Below the pieces are notes generated by a model, which saw only the letters and a list, made by a program, of their open reading frames with translations, searched no databases and was not told where the DNA came from. A stretch of DNA of 49,262 nucleotides from Streptomyces ipomoeae 91-03 (GTDB lineage: Bacteria; Actinomycetota; Actinomycetes; Streptomycetales; Streptomycetaceae), in contig NZ_AEJC01000370.1 in assembly GCF_000317595.1 (NCBI RefSeq), positions 1 to 49,262 of the forward strand, read 5' to 3'. Numbering within the stretch: the stretch's first letter is position 1; each line of letters opens with the position of its first letter. A program made the position numbers and the translations under genes. Positions 7,933 through 14,257 of this stretch are shown here, piece by piece.

Positions 7933-9345
7933 TAGGGCTTGGTTATCTTGGATGGGGAATAGCGTGTCGGCCTCGCGGGGGTGAGGGCCATGACCCCGCA
8001 GGAGCTGGTGGAGGCCCAGGACCGGCTGGCGGCGTTCGCGGCCGAGGTGTTCGCCCCGCTGGGGCGGGTTGACCGGCGGCGGTGGGGCGAGCGGTATGTG
8101 CGGGGGCTGCTCGGCGAGGGGCGGCGCAAGTCGATGGAGCCGATGGCGGCCCGGCTGGGGGTGGACCGGCAGGGGCTGCAGCAGTTCCTGGCCGACTCCC
8201 CGTGGTCGCACCAGATGGTGCTGGCCGAGGTGGCCTGGAGGATGGAGCCGGTCATCCGCCCGGATGCCTGGGTGGTCGATGACGTGTCCTTCCCCAAGGA
8301 CGGGCACGCCTCCCCGGGCGTGGCCGCGCAGTGCTGCGGGGCGTTGGGCAAAACCGCGAACTGCCAGGTCGCGCCGAGCGTGCACCTGGTCACCGATGCC
8401 GCCTCCTGCCCGGTGAACCGGCGGCTGTTCCTGCCGGCCGCGTGGGATGCGGCCGCCGCGGCCGCCGAGGAGGCCGGCCGGGCGGAGCACAGGCGGCGCC
8501 GGGCCCGGATCCCCGCCGGCGTGGGGCATGCCGAGAAGTGGCAGCTGGCCGTCGACATGGTCGACGAGCTGCGCTGCTGGGGCCTGGAGCCGCCGCTGGT
8601 GGTGGCCGACGAGGGCTACGGGCAGGACGGGGCCTTCCGCGAGGCGCTGACCGAGCGCGGCATCGCCTACGTGGTCGGGGCGCGCTCGGACACCGCGGTC
8701 CTGCCCGAGACCGCCACGCGCACCGCCCCTGCCTGGTCGGGCACCGGCCGCAAGCCCGTTGTGCGCTACCGGGACCAGCCCGTCGCGGTGCGCGAGCTGG
8801 TCCTGGGCATCGGGCGCGGCGCCCTGCACCGGGTGACCTGGCGCCAGGGCTCCAAGGGGCCGCTGCGCTCGCGGTTCGCCGCACTGCGGGTGCGCCCGGC
8901 CGGGGTCCGCCTGCGCCGGGCGCACCGGGGCGCGGACCTTCCGGTGTGCTGGCTGCTGGCCGAGTGGCCCGCCGGGGAGGAACAGCCGGTGAAGTACTGG
9001 CTGTCCACCCTGCCGGCTGACACCCCGCTGCGGCACCTGGTGCGTGCGGCGAAGATCCGCTGGCGGGTGGAGCACGACTACCGGGAACTGAAGACCGCCC
9101 TGGGACTGGGCCACTTCGAAGGCCGCACCTTCAACGGCTTCCTGCGGCACGTCACCCTGGCCTCGGTGGCGCAGGCGTTCTGCACCCTGGAGCGGCTGTG
9201 CCCGCCAGCAGCGGCCACGGCCTGACGACCTACCAGGTTGTGGCCGAGCTCCAAGTCCTCCTCGTCTGCTGGGCAGGAACATGCCCCACCTGCCGAAGAC
9301 CCTGGACCCGATACGACACGCCGGCCCCAACCTAACCAAGCCCTA
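7933..9345 (+). mobile_element. IS701-family insertion sequence, 1413 bp
   Basis: Both ends carry the inverted repeat TAGGGCTTGGTTA (7933-7945; complement at 9333-9345), extending imperfectly inward (TTGG at both). It is flanked by CTAG at 7929-7932 and 9346-9349, a 4-bp target duplication fitting the YTAR preference of the IS701 family. The only gene is the transposase. The exact duplication suggests a fairly recent insertion. Family assignment rests on duplication, size and transposase type. Confidence 0.92.
7990..9225 (+). CDS. IS701-family DDE transposase, C-terminus frameshifted
   Basis: Cut-and-paste transposase of 411 residues. Candidate catalytic acids are D97/D98 (WVVDDVSFPKDG), D207 (VVADEGYG) and the acidic residue in WRVEHDYRELK (E361 or E366). 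The start is ATG 7990 with GGGGGTGAGGG just upstream; GTG 7981 is possible. The frame stops at 9225 after AFCTLERLCPPAAATA. One base back, the other frame continues from 9222 for 37 codons (LTTYQVVAELQVLLVCWAG, then a CPTC motif) to a TAA in the right inverted repeat, which looks like the native C-terminus of such transposases. A single-base deletion near 9221 (or a sequencing error) probably truncated it, so activity is uncertain. Confidence 0.88.
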   Translation: MTPQELVEAQDRLAAFAAEVFAPLGRVDRRRWGERYVRGLLGEGRRKSMEPMAARLGVDRQGLQQFLADSPWSHQMVLAEVAWRMEPVIRPDAWVVDDVSFPKDGHASPGVAAQCCGALGKTANCQVAPSVHLVTDAASCPVNRRLFLPAAWDAAAAAAEEAGRAEHRRRRARIPAGVGHAEKWQLAVDMVDELRCWGLEPPLVVADEGYGQDGAFREALTERGIAYVVGARSDTAVLPETATRTAPAWSGTGRKPVVRYRDQPVAVRELVLGIGRGALHRVTWRQGSKGPLRSRFAALRVRPAGVRLRRAHRGADLPVCWLLAEWPAGEEQPVKYWLSTLPADTPLRHLVRAAKIRWRVEHDYRELKTALGLGHFEGRTFNGFLRHVTLASVAQAFCTLERLCPPAAATA

Positions 9346-10071
9346 CTAGGCCGCCAGATCCCGCTCCGAATCCGTCACGGCCGACTCAACCCGCGCCCCC
9401 GGAATCACGGCCCGCCGCCCATCCCGCCCCCGAGCCCGCACAACCCACCCCAGCCGAGGCGACCGCTCCACGGCCTTCATCACCGGCGTCAACAGCGCCA
9501 TGGCAAGCGGCGACAGCAGCAACGCCACAGCCGTCCCCAGCGCGAACCCGCCCACCACGTCCGTCGGGTAGTGCACCCCCATGTAGACCCGGATGAGCCC
9601 CCCGAACAGCGCGACCACGAGCCCGATCAGCCCGAGCTTCCGGTTGGCGACGAACAACCCCACAGCCATCGCCATGATCAGCGTCGCGTGATCGCTGACG
9701 AACGAGTAGTCGGTCTTGCCGGAGACGAGCACCTCCAGCCCCTCGTGATCGAGGAAGGGCCGAGGCCGCTCGACGAACCCACGTATCGGCACATTGACCA
9801 GTACGGCGACCCCGGCGGCCAACGGCGCCCACACCAGCGCGGCCACGGAGGAGGCGGCATCCTCCCCGCCCCGCTTCCGTACGCCCCACCAGCACCACAG
9901 GATCAGCAGGACCATGACGAAGAGGAGCCCGTACTCACCGACGAACTCCATGACACGGTCGAACCAGGCCGGCGCGTCCTTGGCCAGACCATTGATGTCG
10001 TACAGCAGCTCGACGTCGGGGTTGGATCCGGATTCAGCGGCGAGTGCGGCATGCGCGGCGAGTCCAGCCAT
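9346..10071 (-). CDS. PAP2 superfamily membrane phosphatase
   Basis: A 241-residue membrane phosphatase of the undecaprenyl-pyrophosphate/phosphatidic acid phosphatase fold. Motif 1 is R97-x6-RP (RGFVERPRP), motif 2 has H128 (SFVSDHAT) and motif 3 is R161-x5-H167-x3-D171 (RVYMGVHYPTD), so all catalytic residues are present. About five or six hydrophobic segments surround them, with active residues expected on the outer face. Possible substrates are lipid carrier pyrophosphates. Its TAG stop is read from the CTA at 9346-9348, the right copy of the IS target duplication. Before insertion it overlapped the Nudix stop. Confidence 0.9.
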   Translation of the reverse strand: MAGLAAHAALAAESGSNPDVELLYDINGLAKDAPAWFDRVMEFVGEYGLLFVMVLLILWCWWGVRKRGGEDAASSVAALVWAPLAAGVAVLVNVPIRGFVERPRPFLDHEGLEVLVSGKTDYSFVSDHATLIMAMAVGLFVANRKLGLIGLVVALFGGLIRVYMGVHYPTDVVGGFALGTAVALLLSPLAMALLTPVMKAVERSPRLGWVVRARGRDGRRAVIPGARVESAVTDSERDLAA

Positions 10072-10228
10072 CGTGCTGCGGCCCTTTCGTCATCGTTCTG
10101 GCGACCGCACCCTTACGTGCGCCGCGCCACTGCCACCCCCGTGGTGTACGTAGTCCGCGTCCGCTTTCGTCAACGTGCTACGTCGAATAGGAACGCACAC
10201 TCCCCTTCAATGCGTTCCACCCTCCACT

Positions 10229-10241
10229 GAATGATCACTCA
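10229..10241 (-). promoter_or_regulatory. near-palindromic motif upstream of the PAP2 gene
   Basis: Minus-strand TGAGTGATCATTC, about 160 bp upstream of the PAP2 start. A copy with one mismatch occurs upstream of the neighbouring NlpC gene at 11376-11388. The AGTGATC core resembles developmental-regulator sites such as BldD boxes, but this is only a resemblance. Confidence 0.35.
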
Positions 10242-10307
10242 GACGTTATCGAAGAGAGACACGTCGCTGCAGCTCAGGGCAGGGGTTCACGGAGAATTAC
10301 GGCCCTG

Positions 10308-11309
10308 TCAGACCGTCGTGGGCAACGCTTTCGCGCCATCTTCGGTGACTCGGGTGGCCCCGAAGTAGTCGGGGGTATCAATCGGATCAAATCGGATGAC
10401 CGCCCCGGGCCGGGGAGCGTCAATCATGTATCCGCCCCCCACATAGATCCCGACGTGCCGAATGGCCCGGGAGTTGGTGAGGTCGTCCGAGAAGAACACG
10501 AGATCGCCCGGCAGCAGTTCGTCCCGGGACGGATGCGGCCCGGCGTTGTACTGATCGTTCGCGACACGCGGCAGCGTGATCCCCACACTCTCGTACGCCG
10601 CCTTCGTCAGCCCCGAGCAGTCGAAGCGTCCACCCTGGTCAGCGGTGCCGTTACCGCCCCAGAGGTAGGGCGTGCCGAGCTTCTTCTGCGCGAAGGCGAT
10701 GGCCCCGGCGGCCTGCTCGCTGGGGTCGACCCGGGTCACCGGCGCCGCGAAACTCTCCGAGAGCGTGGTGATCGTCTTGACGTAGTTCTGGGTCTCCTTG
10801 TACGGCGGGACGCCCCCGTACTTGATGACGGCGTACGCGCCCGCGTTGTAGGAAGCGAGCATGTTCGCCGTCGGATCACCCGGCACGTCCTTCACATAGG
10901 ACGCGAGCTTGCAGTCGTACGAAGCGGCCGACGGAATCGCGTCATTCGGGTCCCAGACGTCACGGTCGCCGTCTCCGTCACCGTCGAGTCCGTGCGTCGC
11001 CCAGGTCCCCGGAATGAATTGAGCGATGCCCTGAGCCGCCGCCGGACTCTGCGCCTTCGGATTGAACCCGCTCTCCTGATACAGCTGCGCGGCCAGCAAC
11101 GCCGGATTGATGGCATCGCACAGATTGCCCCATTTCTGTACGAGCGCCTGATAAGCGGCGGGTACCGCCCCCTTGGCCAGCCCGACGGACTTCCCGCCGA
11201 CCCCGTTGGCGAGATTCCCGGCGACCATGTACACACCGACGACGAGCAGCATCACAAAGCTGACCCCGGCGCTGGCAGCGGCGATCACCACGATCCATGC
11301 CTTACGCAC
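10308..11309 (-). CDS. bifunctional wall hydrolase: lytic transglycosylase plus NlpC/P60
   Basis: The protein has an N-terminal membrane anchor or signal (residues 4-30) and then a lytic-transglycosylase domain with catalytic Glu79 (LYQESGFNPKAQS). A DGDGDGDRDVWDPNDA loop (about 110-124) resembles a calcium-binding insertion. From about 200 there is an NlpC/P60 endopeptidase domain with Cys231 (RFDCSGL) and His285 (RHVGIYVGGGYMID). Such two-domain hydrolases cut both glycan and peptide and are typical partners of type IV secretion machines; a T4SS-like cluster lies 5 kb away. GTG 11309 has GAGGGG 8 nt upstream; TTG 11315 is possible. It resembles SCO4132, from memory. Confidence 0.9.
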   Translation of the reverse strand: MRKAWIVVIAAASAGVSFVMLLVVGVYMVAGNLANGVGGKSVGLAKGAVPAAYQALVQKWGNLCDAINPALLAAQLYQESGFNPKAQSPAAAQGIAQFIPGTWATHGLDGDGDGDRDVWDPNDAIPSAASYDCKLASYVKDVPGDPTANMLASYNAGAYAVIKYGGVPPYKETQNYVKTITTLSESFAAPVTRVDPSEQAAGAIAFAQKKLGTPYLWGGNGTADQGGRFDCSGLTKAAYESVGITLPRVANDQYNAGPHPSRDELLPGDLVFFSDDLTNSRAIRHVGIYVGGGYMIDAPRPGAVIRFDPIDTPDYFGATRVTEDGAKALPTTV

Positions 11310-11375
11310 CGTCAACCGCCCCTCACCGCCCGCGAGTCCGCCGACGGCAAGTGTAGAGCCGGGGGCCCTTCTACG

Positions 11376-11388
11376 GAACGATCACTCA
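11376..11388 (-). promoter_or_regulatory. motif copy upstream of the NlpC gene
   Basis: Minus-strand TGAGTGATCGTTC, about 67 bp upstream of the hydrolase start. It is 12/13 identical to the copy upstream of the PAP2 gene and on the same strand, so a shared regulator is possible. Confidence 0.35.
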
Positions 11389-11631
11389 ACGCCCCCGCGG
11401 TCGACCCACCACAACTTGCCACCCCGCGAGCCCCCGCCCCCGCGCGACAGTCCGGTCCCGATCCCACACGGCGACACGCCACTCGGTCGCCGCCGACTCC
11501 GCGACGGGGATGTACCGACCGAGCCCATGGGCCCCGAGCACGGCCCGAAGGGTGGCCCGTCCGACGCCGGGGGAGCGGGGGGCGCGGGGAAGGCGCAGGG
11601 CGTGGTTCCAGGAGGGGGATACCGTGGCCAT
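11386..11631 (-). pseudogene. remnant of an ATP-binding (HATPase_c) regulatory protein
   Basis: The 81-codon frame starts with ATG and an AAGGA site. Its first part (HALRLPRAPRSPGVGRATLR, AVLGAHGLG) matches the N-terminus of the small Streptomyces HATPase proteins that often accompany XRE/DUF397 genes. After RYIPVAESAATE it jumps to WRVAVWDRD. The usual ASELVTNA motif (N-box), which holds the ATP site, is missing. An internal deletion of roughly 30-40 codons has therefore removed the catalytic part while leaving the frame open. Family assignment is by pattern and could be tested by alignment with full-length homologues. Confidence 0.5.
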
Positions 11632-11660
11632 GGAAGTCCTTGGTGACAGAGGGGAGTTGG

Positions 11661-12152
11661 ATGGAAGCTCCACCGACAGAGGCGGCCCGTCCGCTGGGCA
11701 TCGAGCAGAACCAGGTCGGCAACATGGAGGCCGGCCGCATGGGCGTGAGCCCCGACCGAGTCCGCATGCTCGCCTGTCACTACGAGTGCCCGGACAAGGT
11801 TCTCGTCGAAGCCCTGACCCGCATGACGCGCACCCGCGAACGGCAGGCGATCCTCTTCCGAGACGAGAACCCCACCCCGTACAACGGAATCATCCACGAA
11901 GCGGCCCCGCGCATCCGCGCCATCGCCTTCGGCGCCGGTGCCTGCCCGGGGTCCGGGCAGTCGGTCCACTACGCGTACGGACCGTTGCCGCAGTTGGACA
12001 CCATCTGTCTCGACCAATCCCACGGCCTCGTGTTCCTCGGCGCCGAGGCCCAGTTGCACAAGTACCGGACGCTCTTCGACCGGATCGACGCCGTCGCCCT
12101 CAGCCTCGAGCAGACCCGGGACCTCATCCACAACGTGATGCGAGAGATGTGA
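11661..12152 (+). pseudogene. internally deleted XRE-family (DUF5753) regulator
   Basis: ATG 11661 has GAGGGGAG upstream and gives 163 residues. The first part keeps only the second half of a helix-turn-helix (LGIEQNQVGNMEAGRMGVSP). DUF5753 fragments follow: RQAILFRDENPTPYNGIIHE, then directly AFGAGACPGSGQSVHYAYG and LDTICLDQSHGLVFLGAEAQ. Intact proteins of this family are about 270-290 residues. Relative to them the start of the HTH, a stretch before RQAIL and a stretch after HEAA are missing. It starts 29 bp from the divergent ATP-binding remnant and lies before two DUF397 genes. The frame is open, so a product may exist, but it is unlikely to bind DNA normally. Confidence 0.6.
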
Positions 12153-12155
12153 GGC

Positions 12156-12362
12156 ATGTCGATGACCACCCCTTGGCAGAAGTCGTCCCACTGCTCCGAA
12201 GGCGCGTCCCGCGTCCGCGTATCCACCGGCTCCCCTGCCCCAACCCCCACCATCCACCTCACCGAATCCGCCGACCCCGCGCGAGCCGTGCTCGGCACCA
12301 CCCCGGAGGGGTCCCGCGCCCTGCTCGACGTACTCAAAGAGGAGAAGTCCCCCTGTGTCTGA
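12156..12362 (+). CDS. DUF397 domain protein
   Basis: A 68-residue protein with the DUF397 opening WQKSSHCSEGASRVRV. It starts 3 bp after the XRE remnant and overlaps the next DUF397 gene by 8 nt. DUF397 proteins are small partners of XRE/DUF5753 regulators in Streptomyces (the same general context as bld-type regulators). The typical central VRDSK-P segment is weak here (VSTGSPAPTPTIHLTESAD), so this copy is divergent and may be decaying with its partner. Confidence 0.7.
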   Translation: MSMTTPWQKSSHCSEGASRVRVSTGSPAPTPTIHLTESADPARAVLGTTPEGSRALLDVLKEEKSPCV

Positions 12363-12633
12363 CATCCCCGAGGACCTCGACTGGATCCGCGCCGCCCCCG
12401 AGGACGCGACCGGCCCCGGCCCCTGGATCGAACTGGCCTTCGGTGAAGGCGACGGCGAGGACGACCCAGAGGCCCCCGTCTACATCCGTGAGACGAGCGA
12501 CCCGGACAACGTGGTCACGACGAACCGCCGTAAGTGGGACGCCTTCGTACTGGGCGTACAGGCAGGCGAGTTCGACCACTTCGTGGAGGGCGTCGAGGGC
12601 TTCGAACCGACGCCGAAGCCGGTGGAGGACTGA
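12355..12633 (+). CDS. DUF397 domain protein, second copy
   Basis: A 92-residue acidic protein with the later DUF397 pattern intact: VYIRETSDPDNVVTTNRRKW, then DAFVLGVQAGEFDHFV. The N-terminal third (WIRAAPEDATGPGPWIELAF) replaces the usual W-KSS motif. GTG 12355 has GAGGAG about 10 nt upstream, and the gene overlaps the first DUF397 gene. Two DUF397 genes behind one XRE gene is a common Streptomyces arrangement. No catalytic function is known for the family. Confidence 0.78.
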   Translation: MSDIPEDLDWIRAAPEDATGPGPWIELAFGEGDGEDDPEAPVYIRETSDPDNVVTTNRRKWDAFVLGVQAGEFDHFVEGVEGFEPTPKPVED

Positions 12634-12651
12634 GCCGCCCCCCTTTCCGCA

Positions 12652-13194
12652 TCACAGGCCTCCGAAGACAACCCCCCGCAGCCAGTCGTCGATCGCGGCG
12701 AAGTCGGCGTCCGTGAGCCCGACGGCGGAGTCGACGCGGTGGAGGAGGACCTGCCCCTGATGCCGCGCTGCCACGAAGACACGATCGAGGTCGCTGATCT
12801 CGTCGTCGACCCAGACGAAGGGCCGACCGAGCGCGATCTCGACCAGAGCCCGTGTCTTCCAGTGCGGCCCGCCCGCCGCGCCCTCCTCCTCCGCGTCCGA
12901 CTCCGCGTCCGGCTCCGCGTCCGGCAGATCGGCCACGGGCAACTCCGGCAGCCCGAGCAGCGGGGCGATCACCTCGTTGGCGTCATGCATCCACGCGGTG
13001 GCCCACACCAGCTCACAGGGCAGAGCCAGCAACCGCGGCCCATGCCCCGGCACGAGCTTGGCCAGCTGCGGATTGGACGTGTGCTGCCACTGCCCCCACT
13101 GCCCGGCGGTCGCCGGCGTCGCCGCTCCGCCGTACGGCAGAAGCGTCCCGTCGACGTCCAGGAAGAGCAGTGGCCGCTGCACGAATTCGACCAT
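12652..13194 (-). CDS. HAD-like hydrolase family protein
   Basis: A 180-residue protein with HAD motif I near the N-terminus (LLFLDVDGTLLPYGG, nucleophile Asp in DVDGT). A later acidic pair, FVWVDDEISDLDR, fits motif IV. Between them is WATAWMHDANEVI, typical of small actinobacterial HAD-like proteins of unknown substrate. An acidic repeat DAEPDAESDAEEEG is encoded by a short 12-bp-type repeat near 12895-12925 and looks like a strain-variable linker. It sits convergent to the DUF397 genes with only 18 bp between. Confidence 0.82.
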   Translation of the reverse strand: MVEFVQRPLLFLDVDGTLLPYGGAATPATAGQWGQWQHTSNPQLAKLVPGHGPRLLALPCELVWATAWMHDANEVIAPLLGLPELPVADLPDAEPDAESDAEEEGAAGGPHWKTRALVEIALGRPFVWVDDEISDLDRVFVAARHQGQVLLHRVDSAVGLTDADFAAIDDWLRGVVFGGL

Positions 13195-13233
13195 TCCCCC
13201 ACGCTACCGGCGGCAACGGTCAGGGCCGACGGA

Positions 13234-13569
13234 TCACTCGGCGGCCGTGTCGATCACGCAGAAGAGGTTGCCCTCGGGGTCGGCGAGTACGACGAAGTCC
13301 GCGCCGTCGGGGTACTCCCACTCCACCCGCGTGGCCCCGAGCGCCAGCAACCGCTCCACCTCGGCCCGCTGCTCCTCGGCACTGTCGGTCCAGAGGTCGA
13401 GATGCGTACGGTCGTCCTCGTCCAGCCAGAGGAGCGGCCCGTCCCCGCCGGACGGCGCCAGCACCTCCGGTCGGCCGGGGCGGGGGGTGTGGCCGAGGGC
13501 GGCGCTCCAGAAGGCGGAGGCCCGGCCGATGTCGGACACGTTCAACACGATCGATCCGATGCGCAGCAT
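13234..13569 (-). CDS. VOC (glyoxalase/bleomycin-resistance fold) protein
   Basis: A 111-residue single VOC module: IGSIVLNVSDIGRASAFWSA at the start and the closing pattern VVLADPEGNLFCVID. Possible metal ligands are a His in the THLDLW strand and a Glu in VEWEYPDG. The start overlaps the S1-domain gene stop by one base (TGATG), so the two are co-translated. The substrate cannot be told; members include dioxygenases, isomerases and antibiotic-binding proteins. Confidence 0.85.
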   Translation of the reverse strand: MLRIGSIVLNVSDIGRASAFWSAALGHTPRPGRPEVLAPSGGDGPLLWLDEDDRTHLDLWTDSAEEQRAEVERLLALGATRVEWEYPDGADFVVLADPEGNLFCVIDTAAE

Positions 13570-14189
13570 CAGGCCAGGGTCTCAGAGGCCCCCTCGTCGT
13601 CCCAGCCTTGCTGACCGCGGAGTCCGCCCCCGGCCCGTATCCGGGAGAGGGTCAACCTCCGTCGCTCCAGGTCGAGTTCCAGGACCACGACCGTGACCTC
13701 GTCCCCGACCTCGACGACCCCGTCCGGCGTCTCCACAGCCTCCTCCGTGAGCTCGCTCAGGTGAACGAGCCCCGTCACCCCGTCGGCCACCTCCACGAAC
13801 ACCCCGAACGGGATCAGCTTGGTGACCCGCCCCCGCAACACCCGACCCGCCTCAGCACGGTCGGCGAACTCCCGGAAAGGATCCGGCCGCATGGCCCGCA
13901 ACGACAGCCGGGCCTCCCCGTTCCAGGTGTCGAACTGCAGGAACTCGCAGGACACCCGCTCCCCGACCCGCACGACGTCCGAGGGATCGGAGAAATGCCG
14001 CCAGGAGAGTTCGGGGAAGGTGATGAAACCGACGCCGGGAAAGATCGGATGGGCGGGCCCGTCGTCCAGCGCCACGAACACCCCGAAGCTCTCGATCGAG
14101 GCGACCGTGCCGGAAAGAACCTCACCGACCCGTAGCCCGCCCAGAAACTCCCAGAGCTCCGGAGTCTCGACAGCCCTCAACCGAACCAC
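13569..14189 (-). CDS. two-S1-domain RNA-binding protein
   Basis: About 206 residues with two S1 OB-folds: LRVGEVLSGTVASIESFGVF and GRVLRGRVTKLIPFGVFVEV, the second followed by GLVHLSEL. This is the arrangement of ribosomal protein S1 fragments and translation-associated RNA binders. The start is ambiguous: ATG 14216, GTG 14189 and TTG 14180 are in frame, and the GGGGAGGGG run lies between the first and the others. I chose GTG 14189 because the purine-rich site then lies upstream. It is co-transcribed with the VOC gene and diverges from the Imm49-like gene. Confidence 0.82.
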   Translation of the reverse strand: MVRLRAVETPELWEFLGGLRVGEVLSGTVASIESFGVFVALDDGPAHPIFPGVGFITFPELSWRHFSDPSDVVRVGERVSCEFLQFDTWNGEARLSLRAMRPDPFREFADRAEAGRVLRGRVTKLIPFGVFVEVADGVTGLVHLSELTEEAVETPDGVVEVGDEVTVVVLELDLERRRLTLSRIRAGGGLRGQQGWDDEGASETLA

Positions 14190-14257
14190 CACCCCTCCCC
14201 TCACGCACCCGAACAAGCCCTACGCTGGCCCCAAGATCAACTAACGGGGAGCAACAC

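Noticed and set aside
7612..9339. 575-codon minus-strand frame across the Nudix end and the IS
   Set aside because: Crosses the IS boundary and two real genes on the other strand; Arg/Gly/Pro-rich shadow.
10455..11660. Plus-strand frame running from the hydrolase gene into the XRE remnant
   Set aside because: The first part is antisense to the NlpC gene; only the segment from ATG 11661 resembles a protein family.
11310..11660. c-di-AMP (ydaO-type) riboswitch ahead of the NlpC/P60 gene
   Set aside because: Such leaders precede many actinobacterial wall hydrolase genes, but the gap here is short, overlaps the ATP-binding remnant and shows none of the expected conserved helices.
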